DNA of 64,000 nt. Origin: Prosapia bicincta (taxonomy: Eukaryota > Arthropoda > Insecta > Hemiptera > Cercopidae). The position numbers and the translations under genes were made by a program. The stretch lies in NCBI GenBank assembly GCA_036971475.1, contig JBAIZL010000003.1:52917842-52981841 (forward strand), written 5' to 3'. Of the stretch, positions 1 through 9,100 are shown one piece after another. Below the pieces are notes generated by a model. The model was given only the letters and a program-made list of their open reading frames with translations, made no database searches and was not told where the DNA came from. Position 1 is the first letter of the stretch, and every line of letters begins with the position of its first letter.

Positions 1-550
1 CTTAAAACATACTTCTAAAATTGAAGTACGATTCAACTTTTGAATCGGAGTCATTCCGAAACACGTCAATGAAGAGAAATACTGTAATGTTAGTAAAGGT
101 AGAAAAATGACTCAAATATATACTGTCATTTATTGTTGACATTTGGGATTAACACATAATGTCGACATTTAGCACCAGTACAAAGAGCTGAATTTAGTAT
201 AATATCAACGTAATATAATTTTTTCTACATATTCAGTGCTTATGTAGTAGTAATTTTGTTTTATTGATGGTGGTTTGGACAATTTATGGTTTGGATTACC
301 TAATAATCAGTACTGTACTATTATGTACAACGTACAGTTCATAAATAAATAGATTTTGATATCATATGTAACATGGTGTCAAAATTCTAATATTACACTT
401 TGAAAATAAAATTTTGAGGTACAAATTTAACCCTAAGAGTTATGGTGATAAACAGCAAGTCATACTTTTGTGAATGTCTCATCACACGGGTAAAAAAGAA
501 CAGTTTTATAATTTAAACTTTATGTCGTACATCTAGAGGTTTTTTAAAGT

Positions 551-890
551 ATTACTTTTGGTATCATTTGGCAAAAAAGTCAGCCTTGTCCATGACTCAC
601 AGCATTGAACAATTCACTGATCGAGTGTGAAATGTGTCTGGGAAAATATATCAGTAAGTAGTAGTTTTTTGCCAAGTGATACTAAAAGTAGTATCGAATT
701 CTTGTTGCTGGTCATGACGAGCTGGTTGTTTGCTAGTTTGTGTGTGGGTGATTGATGGCTGTTGATTGTTGGCCGTTGAGGAGGCTGAAGAAGTCGTAAC
801 ACGAAAACGTTTCCTCCAAGTAAAGTTATCAATTTAACAACTTTTAGTTAACAGAAAGTCTAGTCGCAAGTAATAGCAAAAGTGTAATAA
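551..890 (+). mobile_element. Penelope-like pLTR remnant, family B
   Basis: The block 775-890 (GGCTGAAGAAGTCG, then ACGTTTCCTCCAAG, then a tail ending GCAAGTAATAGCAAAAGTG) recurs at 17969-18158, 41038-41150 and 41334-41445. To its left an inverted pair (551-584 against 664-698) surrounds about 80 bp. No protein remnant is seen. The assignment to a PLE terminal repeat rests on the hammerhead-like core and on the multi-copy inverted or tandem arrangement, which is typical of PLE pLTRs. Confidence 0.55.
780..817 (+). ncRNA. degenerate hammerhead-ribozyme motif (family B)
   Basis: Helix I is GGAGG 780-784 with CCTCC 813-817. The core box CTGAAGA lies at 785-791, followed by one extra A. Helix II would be GTC/CAC around a GTAA loop and is broken by one mismatch compared with other family B copies, which have GTC/GAC. 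GAA 803-805 and the self-complementary helix III AACGTT 806-811 are kept. Probably inactive. Confidence 0.5.
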
Positions 891-1299
891 AAGTAGAAGT
901 TTTATAATTTTGACAGTTTTTCTCCTCTTCACTCTGTGATTCTACCTTATAGACTAAGATTAAGAATGCATATCAAGTAATTCATACAACTTAATTGCTG
1001 CACATCTGTGCTTTTTTTAAAAATGTATGCCTCTCTTACTAATTTGTTCTAAATTTCTTATTTTATGATATGTTAAATATAAAAACTATTTTAAAGTCTA
1101 TGATATTTTATTAAAAATGTAATGCATTTGAAAAAGAGAAGTTTAATCTTTGTTTTATGTACTTTCAATCGTTCTTAACAAGTCATCTTGAATTAAGTTT
1201 TTATACACGGGCATTACAATTACACTTTAATAACCAAAAAAATAAACATGCATTAATTATAACAAAATACTGGAGCTAACTTATTTCTTTTTGTTCCAG

Positions 1300-1360
1300 A
1301 ATAAATTTCAACAAGTTAATTCCCAAAGTAAACTTTATTAAAGATTCCAGCGTACTAAAG
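1300..1360 (+). CDS. gene 1, candidate internal exon (first in window)
   Basis: A 61-nt exon with a strong acceptor (ttatttctttttgttccag) and the donor AAG|gtaaga. The first base completes a codon begun in an exon left of the window. The next 20 codons are open and end in phase 0: INFNKLIPKVNFIKDSSVLK. Phase 0 fits the next exon at 12835. Both splice sites are good, but the exon is short and its composition is ordinary, so it is less certain than the larger exons. An alternative is a chance open stretch between two splice-like sites. Confidence 0.5.
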
Positions 1361-2924
1361 GTAAGATAATATTAAATCTTAATTTTTCTCTAAATTGTGT
1401 ATCAACACAATTAAAAAAACTAAAAGCTTGCAATAATGTACATACTTCTAGTTTGATATTATGTGAAATCTTAGAAACATTATTTGGTGTATTAATATTC
1501 AAGATACTAATTCAGGTAGGTAGTGAAGTAGTATTCATGCTTAGTCAGTCATTAGAAATTTAGTTTTCAGATATTGCTGTTTAGTAGTAAATATTGCTGT
1601 TTAAATAAATTTGCTTAGATTGTTAAAAGCATGTATTGCTATACATAGTCATTCATTTTATTGAAATAGTGTTCATAAATGATTAGTAGAATATAGAAGT
1701 TATTGCAAAGTGTGGTTAGCAAATCTGATTGGTTTTATATTTTGAATATCATTCTTCCAATAGGTTATGTCACAACTTTTAATTTAATCTAGTTGGACAA
1801 TTGAAAGTTTTTCCATTACTTTGGGAACATTTTCAGGTCAATCATTTTACAATAAGTTCCAGGAAACTATGTTAATAATCTTTTAAAAACTTTAAACATA
1901 TGTATAACATATGACACACTAAGCTACAAAAAAAATCAATTATTTTATACAACTAATGCTATTTTTCCATAATGATGAATTCATTGTTTTATTGTTGTGC
2001 TCCTAGTGTTTTTCAATTCCTTTTATTAGCTCACACTCTTCTGATATATATCTTGTGCAAAAGTTTCAATTGTTAATAAAATATGTTTTTATTCATCTAA
2101 TCAAGTTCAAATACATTTTTTTAAACCTATAGTGGATGATAGTCTATATATGGTTGGTTGATAGTTTTTTTCAAATATTTATTCAATAATTAAATTATAA
2201 AAATTTGGAGGTATAGCAAGGTTGGAACTGTGAATCTTCATGTTGAAAGTCTAGCTCGCTTTGTCACTGCACCAATTTTCCAATGCCAAGAAATAAATAT
2301 CTCAAAGATGTATATGAATATTATTTCCCCCATCTGGCTGTTGTTAAAACCTCCATAGTACGACCTTAAAATGTTGCAATGGTTACTACAAAATATATAA
2401 ATAGGGTTAAAAATGAAAGAAACGAATAAAATAAACAAACAAACTGGAAATATTCAAACAATAATAACATTTTTCTTTCTTGTAATCAGTAGGAATCTAC
2501 TTTTAAAAAAATCTGTTTATATTACTTGTTTATCATAATAATGTCCTGTCAAATCTTTGTTTTAATTGGGGAGTTTATAACCTGAAGATGTTTCTATAGT
2601 TATGAAAAGGCATTTGAGATTTGTATTGGAGTAAATTGGAAGTTGTGACTATAAGGAAATGTAATCAATTGTGTTTGTAATTCTAGGCAACTTATTTTCA
2701 TGTAGTTAACACATTACTGACAATAGATAATGAGTATAGGGTATTATTGATCATTAAAATTTCAAAAACCTTTTATTAATATAACGTGGTTGAAATTAAC
2801 TATTTCAGTCATCAAAAAATTAATATTTAAAATGTTGTTTGTATTATTTTTTAACAAGTTGAAGATTCCTTAAATGCAAAAGTGTAGATAGAATATAACC
2901 ATTAAGCAACAATATTGACTTAAG

Positions 2925-2926
<2 letters not shown>
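1361..2926. other. intron sequence, nothing recognised
   Basis: AT-rich intron of gene 1. No exon, RNA gene or clear repeat was recognised by eye. The 66-codon minus-strand ORF near 2238-2438 has no family features. Confidence 0.4.

Positions 2927-2994
<68 letters not shown>
2927..2994. repeat. (TA)n microsatellite
   Basis: An uninterrupted AT dinucleotide tract immediately left of the PLE pLTR that starts near 3023. Confidence 0.95.
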
Positions 2995-2997
<3 letters not shown>

Positions 2998-3259
2998 GGT
3001 TAGTTTTGGTTGGTAAAGATTATTTAGATTTTTTGGACTAGGAGACTGACAGACTTACCTTGGTAAGAGTCCACACTGTAGTCTTGAAATAGAAACACAT
3101 AAAAGCACTTAAACAATGATATATTTCAACCACACAGTGGTCTTTGTCAATCGAAGAGAAAACACAAAAAGAAATATGAGAGAATGAAATAAAAGAAATA
3201 TAAGTTGTAATCACAGATTGTGTAGGGTAGAAATCAGATGACACAGATGCACAGATTAA

Positions 3260-3327
<68 letters not shown>

Positions 3328-3429
3328 TCCATGAGCATATGAGTGATTATAGTTTATATAAGTCTGTCAGGGGAAAAGAGATAAAGCTATTAAGGGGAAA
3401 AAAAAAAAAAAAAAAAAATATGAATGGAT

Positions 3430-4341
3430 TTATCTGATGTTGAGGTTAGGGGATTCTCTGGACTTGGTATACCACTGGTATGATAGTTCCCACCTTCTCA
3501 GTTCTGAGGGATTGCAATCAGGGGGGAGTGATTTAATTATTTTTGTGGTATAGCAGTCATCAAAAGTTGTGATGTTGTGACTCGCAGCATGTTGAGCTGT
3601 TGGTCTATCCATATTCATAATTTTAACATCATGTCTGTGGTCATTCATTCTGATATTCAGACCATCCGTGGTCAGGCCTATGTACTGTGCTGAGCAAAGT
3701 TTACATTGTAGCTGGTATATGACATTTTTCGATGTACAATTATGATGACCCTGTATTTTGAAGACCATTTTTGTTGTTTGGCTGTTGAAACTATTTGCTG
3801 AGGGGTGTATTGGACACGTCTTGCATCTAGGTCTATTGCATGGGAAGGAGCCATGAGGAAGTTTGTGTGGTTTCTCCGTATCAGGGTCTGGTAGTTTAGG
3901 ATGTACTAGGATGTTTTTCAAGTTGGGAGGTTGCTTGTACCAAATTTGCGGTGGATCGGTGAAAAGATTTTTGGTGTGGACGGAAGCTTGAAGAATTTTG
4001 AAGCCATCTCTCAATATCTTGTTGAGTTTATGTAGACCAGGATGGTAGTCTGTTATTAAAGACAGTTTATTTTGTTCTGTTTGTGGTTTATGGTGAACCG
4101 AGGATTGTGCTGAATGAATTTGGTTTTCAATGAGTTTTTTTGGGTATCCTCTTCCCTGCAAGGCTGTTGATATCTTTCTATTAAAATCTTCCAATTCCCT
4201 ATTATTCGAACAGATTCTCTTACCCCTGATTGCTTGACTGTATGGAATGGATCGTTTTATGTTTATTGGGTGGTTGCTGTCGAAATGGAGATATTGTAGG
4301 TGGTTATCAACACAGGAATTCACATCAAACCGACAAACCAT
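3430..4341 (-). CDS. 5'-truncated Penelope-like ORF: RT thumb remnant plus GIY-YIG endonuclease
   Basis: A 303-codon ORF without internal stops. The N-terminal part (IKRSIPYSQAIRGKRICS, about residues 28-46) resembles the region just after the reverse transcriptase catalytic core in PLEs. The palm with its catalytic Asp motif is absent. A Cys-rich linker follows (PCNRPRCKTCPIHP, about residues 167-180). Next comes a GIY-YIG-type nuclease domain: NVIYQLQC...AQYIGLT, then a conserved Arg and an RHD/EH-like motif. The usual GIY triplet reads VIY. The Met at 4341 sits at the pLTR junction, so it is unlikely to be the native start. In the family this nuclease nicks the target for retrotransposition. 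On its own this copy cannot reverse transcribe. It is unusually clean for a truncated copy, which suggests a young insertion or chance preservation. Confidence 0.85.
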   Translation of the reverse strand: MVCRFDVNSCVDNHLQYLHFDSNHPINIKRSIPYSQAIRGKRICSNNRELEDFNRKISTALQGRGYPKKLIENQIHSAQSSVHHKPQTEQNKLSLITDYHPGLHKLNKILRDGFKILQASVHTKNLFTDPPQIWYKQPPNLKNILVHPKLPDPDTEKPHKLPHGSFPCNRPRCKTCPIHPSANSFNSQTTKMVFKIQGHHNCTSKNVIYQLQCKLCSAQYIGLTTDGLNIRMNDHRHDVKIMNMDRPTAQHAASHNITTFDDCYTTKIIKSLPPDCNPSELRRWELSYQWYTKSRESPNLNIR

Positions 4342-4551
4342 TTTTTCCCCCTAATAGCCTTATCTCTTTTCCCCTGACAGACTTATATAAACTATAATCA
4401 CTCATATGCTCATGGAAACAATATATATATATATATATATCTTTAATCTGTGCATCTGTGTCATCTGATTTCTACTCTACACAATCTGTGATTACAACTT
4501 ATATTTCTTTTATTTCATTCTCTCATATTTCTTTTTGTGTTTTCTCTTCGA

Positions 4552-4584
4552 TTGACAAAGACCACTGTGTGGTTGAAATATATC
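4552..4584 (+). ncRNA. hammerhead-like motif with UUGACAA core (family D)
   Basis: TTGACAA 4552-4558, one extra A, helix II GACCAC 4560-4565 with GTGGTT 4569-4574 around a TGT loop, GAAA 4575-4578, self-complementary ATATAT 4578-4583, then C. This is hammerhead order with C3 and G8 changed. Helix I is not convincing. The same motif occurs in the opposite arm on the minus strand and in the family D copies near 45.6-45.9 kb. Confidence 0.35.
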
Positions 4585-4858
4585 ATTGTTTAAGTGCTTT
4601 TATGTGTTTCTATTTCAAGACTACAGTGTGGACTCTTACCAAGGTAAGTCTGTCAGTCTCCTAGTCCAAAAAATCTATATATATATATATATATATATAT
4701 TCTTGATATTTAACATTATCCATTGTTTTTCCGTTGCACTGACTTTATGAAGTTAATATATTACTATGTAAGTAATTTTATCCACCATTAAGTGCAATAA
4801 TTTTACCTTGAGTGATGAGGCACCTTTCGGTCGTTGACCATTGTCGAATCACTCGACA

Positions 4859-4907
4859 TTGAGTGATTCGACAATGGTCAACGACCGAAAGGTGCCTCAT
4901 CACTCAA
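4859..4907 (+). ncRNA. complete hammerhead-like fold with UCGACAA core (family E)
   Basis: Helix I TTGAGTGAT 4859-4867 with ATCACTCAA 4899-4907 (9 bp). The core box reads TCGACAA 4868-4874 and is followed by one extra T. Helix II is GGTC 4876-4879 with GACC 4883-4886, loop AAC. GAA 4887-4889. Helix III is AGG/CCT 4890-4897 with a TG loop, then C 4898 at the cleavage position. All helices are perfect, but C3, U4 and G8 of the canonical core differ. The opposite arm gives the same fold on the minus strand. Confidence 0.45.
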
Positions 4908-4963
4908 GGTAATATTATTGCACTTAATGGTGGATAAAATTACTTACATAGTAATATATTAAC

Positions 4964-5029
<66 letters not shown>

Positions 5030-5133
5030 TAAAGTTATTATTGTTGTAATCAATGTTTATAACAGTAATAACTTTATAAAGTCAGTGCAACGGAAAAATA
5101 ATGGACAACGTGAAATATCGTGATATATATAAG

Positions 5134-5183
<50 letters not shown>

Positions 5184-5310
5184 AACAAAAGTCAAAATAC
5201 AAATACAAGAATTATATTTGAACAAATAGGGAATTGTAAATTCAAATATAATTCTTGTATTTGTATTTTGACTTTTGTTCTTTATTAATACACACGAAAA
5301 CATATTGCGA

Positions 5311-5373
<63 letters not shown>

Positions 5374-5478
5374 TTCTAGGTTTTGCAACAATGTTTTCTT
5401 GTATTCACTTATCACTTTCACTATATGTTCTTAAAGAAGAATCTTACTTGCTATTTATGCGAGTAGACTCGGTCAGTG

Positions 5479-5525
5479 GTGCCCGATGATGGAGATACTA
5501 CCAATCTTTGAAAGTTAACTCGCAT
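5479..5525 (+). ncRNA. hammerhead-like motif with CCGAUGA core (family F)
   Basis: Helix I GTGC 5479-5482 with GCAT 5522-5525, core CCGATGA 5483-5489 (only U4 differs), extra T 5490, helix II GGAGAT 5491-5496 with ATCTTT 5504-5509, GAA 5510-5512, palindromic helix III AGTTAACT 5513-5520, then C 5521. It sits in the spacer and right arm of the palindrome 5410-5571. Confidence 0.4.
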
Positions 5526-5566
5526 AAACACAAAGTAAGATTCTTGTTTAAGTACATATAGTGAAA

Positions 5567-5614
<48 letters not shown>

Positions 5615-5728
5615 TAAAATACGTTTTCTTGTTTAATAATTTAAAACAACACAGGTTATTCAAATACAAGAATATTTATGGATATAAAATAATAAATATT
5701 CTTGTATTTGAATAACCTGTGTTGTTTT

Positions 5729-5794
<66 letters not shown>

Positions 5795-5800
5795 AATATA

Positions 5801-5826
5801 TGAAGTTAATATATTACTATTGTAGT
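5801..5826 (+). repeat. left piece of foldback repeat E, split by BEL/Pao
   Basis: TGAAGTTAATATATTACTAT matches the end of the foldback family. The rest of the unit resumes at 11815, directly after the retrotransposon's target duplication. Confidence 0.8.
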
Positions 5827-6084
5827 TGTTGTGAATGCAATAATATAATACTCTATGACAATCCTCTATGGAAAAAAAAAAGAAAAAGAACATTATATAA
5901 ATTAACAGATGATTTGTAATTGTTTTAGTTTTTCTCAGTTCTTTGTTTAGAGTTTTGTTTTAAGAAAGATGTGAAGTAATAAATAGTGTTTAAATATGAA
6001 ATAAGTTTTATTACCAGCATAATTATATAAATATGACGAGTGTTCCGCCTGTAGCGGCAGTGTCAAAAGTTTATAGAAATAACA
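5827..6084 (+). repeat. 5' LTR of BEL/Pao element
   Basis: 258 bp, TG...CA termini, with AATAAA at 5978-5983 as a likely polyadenylation signal. It matches 11552-11809 base for base by eye. Confidence 0.95.
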
Positions 6085-6086
6085 TA

Positions 6087-6102
6087 TGGCGACCGTGACA
6101 GG
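6087..6102 (+). other. candidate tRNA primer-binding site
   Basis: TGGCGACCGTGACAGG begins 2 bp after the 5' LTR. It starts with TGG, the complement of a tRNA 3' CCA end. I did not assign the tRNA species. Confidence 0.6.
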
Positions 6103-6154
6103 ATAATAATTTGGTTACAGTTAAAATCTATGATCCATTAGTAAGTATTTTATA

Positions 6155-9100
6155 ATGGATGCTCTGAAAAAGAAAAGAAAATTGTTTAGAACTGGATTTT
6201 CACGTTTACACAATACATTATTAGAATCCATAAAAAATGAAGATGATGTGATTTTGTTAAAAGCTAATTTAGAGCTATTACGTGAAAAACATAATCAATT
6301 GGAGGTCTTAGACCGAGAAATTATTGAAGTTTTACTAAATGAAAATGCATCTACTGAAGTTTTAGAAAATGAGGTAGAATCTGCCGATGAATACTCAGGC
6401 AAGTTTAAAATAGTTGAGTATTTAGTTGAACAGGCTATTGACAAGGCTAGGCCTAAGACAGATACTAGTGTGAATGTAGAAAAACGTAAATTTAAGTTAC
6501 CCACACTTGAGTTTAAAAAGTTTGGTGGTGATATTAGTGATTGGTTGCCGTTTTGGGGCCAATTTAAGAAAATCCATGAAGACCCCTGTATTGATTCTGA
6601 TGACAAGTATCAGTATCTCCTGCAAGCGACTATCCCTAATACTAAGGCTAGGGAAATTGTCGAGAGTTTTCCCCCATGTGGACGTAGTTATGAACAGGCT
6701 ATTGAACATTTAAAATCTCGCTTTGCCAAAGATGACCTGTTAGTAGAGTTTTACATAAGAGAAATCTTGAAAATTGTAATAACATTAAATAGCAGTGAAA
6801 GTAAAATTACTATTTCCTCACTTTATGATCAAATTGAGTCAAAACTAAGGTGTTTAGAAACTTTAGGTGTAACAAAGGAGAAGTACGCTGCTATGCTCTT
6901 CCCATTAGTAGAATCTTGTCTCAGGGAGGATTTATTAATAGCTTGGCAGAGAAGTAGGCCTAACTCTCAACAGGACGAGACCGCGTCAGAAAGTAAAAGT
7001 AGGCTAGATAGCCTAATGAATTTTTTGAAAATTGAAGTGGAGGGAGAAGAAAGAATAAACTTAGCTAAACAGGGATTTGGTTTACAAAAAACAAAAGTAT
7101 CAACAGGTGATAATCCTACGAGTTCATATAAAAGAGACTTTGCAAGTAAAGATAAGCATATTAAAAATACAAGAAGGCCTACCAGCAATGTTACAGCAGC
7201 TGGCCTTGTAAATGTAAAATCAAATACGTCTACAGTAAGCACAGATAAGACGAAGTTATCGATGTGTGTGTTTTGTGACGGTGGTCATTTAAGTGAAAAC
7301 TGTTTTAAAGCTAGGGACATGTCTTTAGAAGAAAGGCAGAATATTCTTACTAGCAAAAGGTGTTGCTTTTCTTGTACAAAAGTAGGACATTTAAGTAAAC
7401 ATTGCAGAGCTATTGTTAAATGTATTATTTGTAATGGAAAACATGTACCACTTATGTGTTCAAAGTTGCAGAATAATTTTAATAGGTCTAACATTAAACC
7501 TAAATGCGAGGAAAAAGAAGCTGAGCCCAATTTTGAGAATTCCTTGTCCAATGTGAATGGCAATCAGGTTTACATGCAAACTCTTGTTGTCAAGGCTGTT
7601 AGTGACACAAAAGAACTCAATGTGCGTTTACTTTTTGACAGTGGATCCCAGAGGTCATACATAAGGAAATCGACTGTTGAAAAAATGAAATATGACACTT
7701 GTGGTGAAGAAACATTATTACATGGCCTGTTTGGAGGAGAGGTCACTAAGCCTCGCAATCATGCATGCTACAAAGTCAGACTACAAAGTATAGATAAAAC
7801 ATATTCTTGTAATTTCAAGGCACTTAGTGAAATAAATATTTGTACTTATGTTCCTGCCTTGAAACCAGGAAGATGGACTGATGAACTGATGGAAAGAGGT
7901 ATTAAATTGTTTCAGGATGCAGACAGTCCAATTGAGATATTAATTGGGGCTGACATATATGGGAAACTTCTAACTGGAAGAAAAGAGGTTCTAGATTGTG
8001 GTATTATAGCCCTTGAAACTCATTTAGGATGGGTTTTGACAGGAAAATTTCAAGAAAGTAAAGAATTTAGTTCTATGACAGCACTTTCTATGTTTGTACA
8101 AAGTAATTCAATATGCAAGCTGTGGGAAATGGATGTTTTAGGTATAAAAGACCCACTACAGACCAGAAGCAAACAAGAAATTGAACATTCTGTTCAAACA
8201 CAATTTTTGGAAACTGTGAGAGTAAATGAAGAAGGACGCTATGAAGTCAAATTACCTTGGTCCGAAGACCACCCAGAAGTTCCAAGAAATTTCAATCTTG
8301 CAAAAAAAAGGCTTGAAAACTCAGTGAAAAAGCTAACAAATGAAAGTTTATATAATGTATATAACAATGTGTTTTCAGATTGGCTGGAAGATGGTGTTAT
8401 TGAGGAAATCCCAATAAGCAAATGGGATGAAGGTCACTATTTACCTCATAGACCAGTGATAAAAGAAAACAGCACCACTGCAGTAAGACCGGTTTTTGAT
8501 GCCTCGTCTAAAGAAAAGGGTTACTATTCCCTTAATCAGTGTTTGGAAATAGGTATTAACTTAATTGAAATAATACCAGCTTTGCTTTTACGTTTTCGAC
8601 TTTATAAAATAGGAGTTATCGCTGACATAAAAAAGGCGTTTTTGCAAATAAGTTTGTATGAAGAGGACAGAGATTTCCTAAGATTTCTGTGGCAAAACAC
8701 AGATGGATCACTCAAGATTTTCCGACATAGAAGAGTTGTTTTTGGAGTCTCAAGTAGTCCATTTTTGCTCAATGCCGTCATCAACTACCACCTGCAGAAG
8801 TATTTAGTACCGTGTGCTGAAGACAATCAATTTTCTAAATGTACAATAGAAAAGTTGTTTAAAAGTTTCTATGTTGATAACTGTGTTACAGGTGTAAATA
8901 ATGAAAGGGATTTGAAACAGTTCATTTCAGAAGCAATACAAATATTTTCTTTGGGAAAGTTTGAGCTGCGAGGATGGGAATATACTGAACCTGGTCTGGA
9001 AGACAAGACAGAGGCTTCAGTCCTAGGTCTCACCTGGGACAAGAAAGAAGACACAATTTCTGTGAGTTTTCATAAAATAGTAAATTTAGAAGAGAACTTG

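Larger units (their letters stand above)
3023..4677 (-). mobile_element. Penelope-like element with inverted pLTRs (family D)
   Basis: Two inverted arms (about 3023-3400 and 4346-4677) flank a minus-strand ORF. The arms match over essentially their whole length except for the length of an internal (TA)n tract (3262-3323 against 4420-4440). The ORF starts exactly where the right arm ends. A run of A at 3399-3418 lies just beyond the stop codon in ORF orientation. The arrangement fits a 5'-truncated PLE copy joined to an inverted pLTR. Related arms recur at 45617-45945, with a scrap at 56620-56655. Confidence 0.8.
4676..5826. repeat. cluster of short palindromes separated by (TA)n tracts
   Basis: Four near-perfect inverted repeats lie in a row: 4747-4854/4861-4968 (108-bp arms, 6-bp spacer), 5180-5222/5241-5283 (43-bp arms), 5410-5463/5518-5571, and 5641-5678/5693-5730 (38-bp arms). 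TA tracts at 4676-4700, 4969-5022, 5137-5180, 5318-5362, 5572-5612 and 5731-5786 separate them. The fifth unit starts at 5801 and is interrupted by the BEL/Pao insertion. Confidence 0.9.

Noticed and set aside
2220..2300. tRNA-like A/B box text on the minus strand
   Set aside because: No cloverleaf could be drawn and no second copy was seen.
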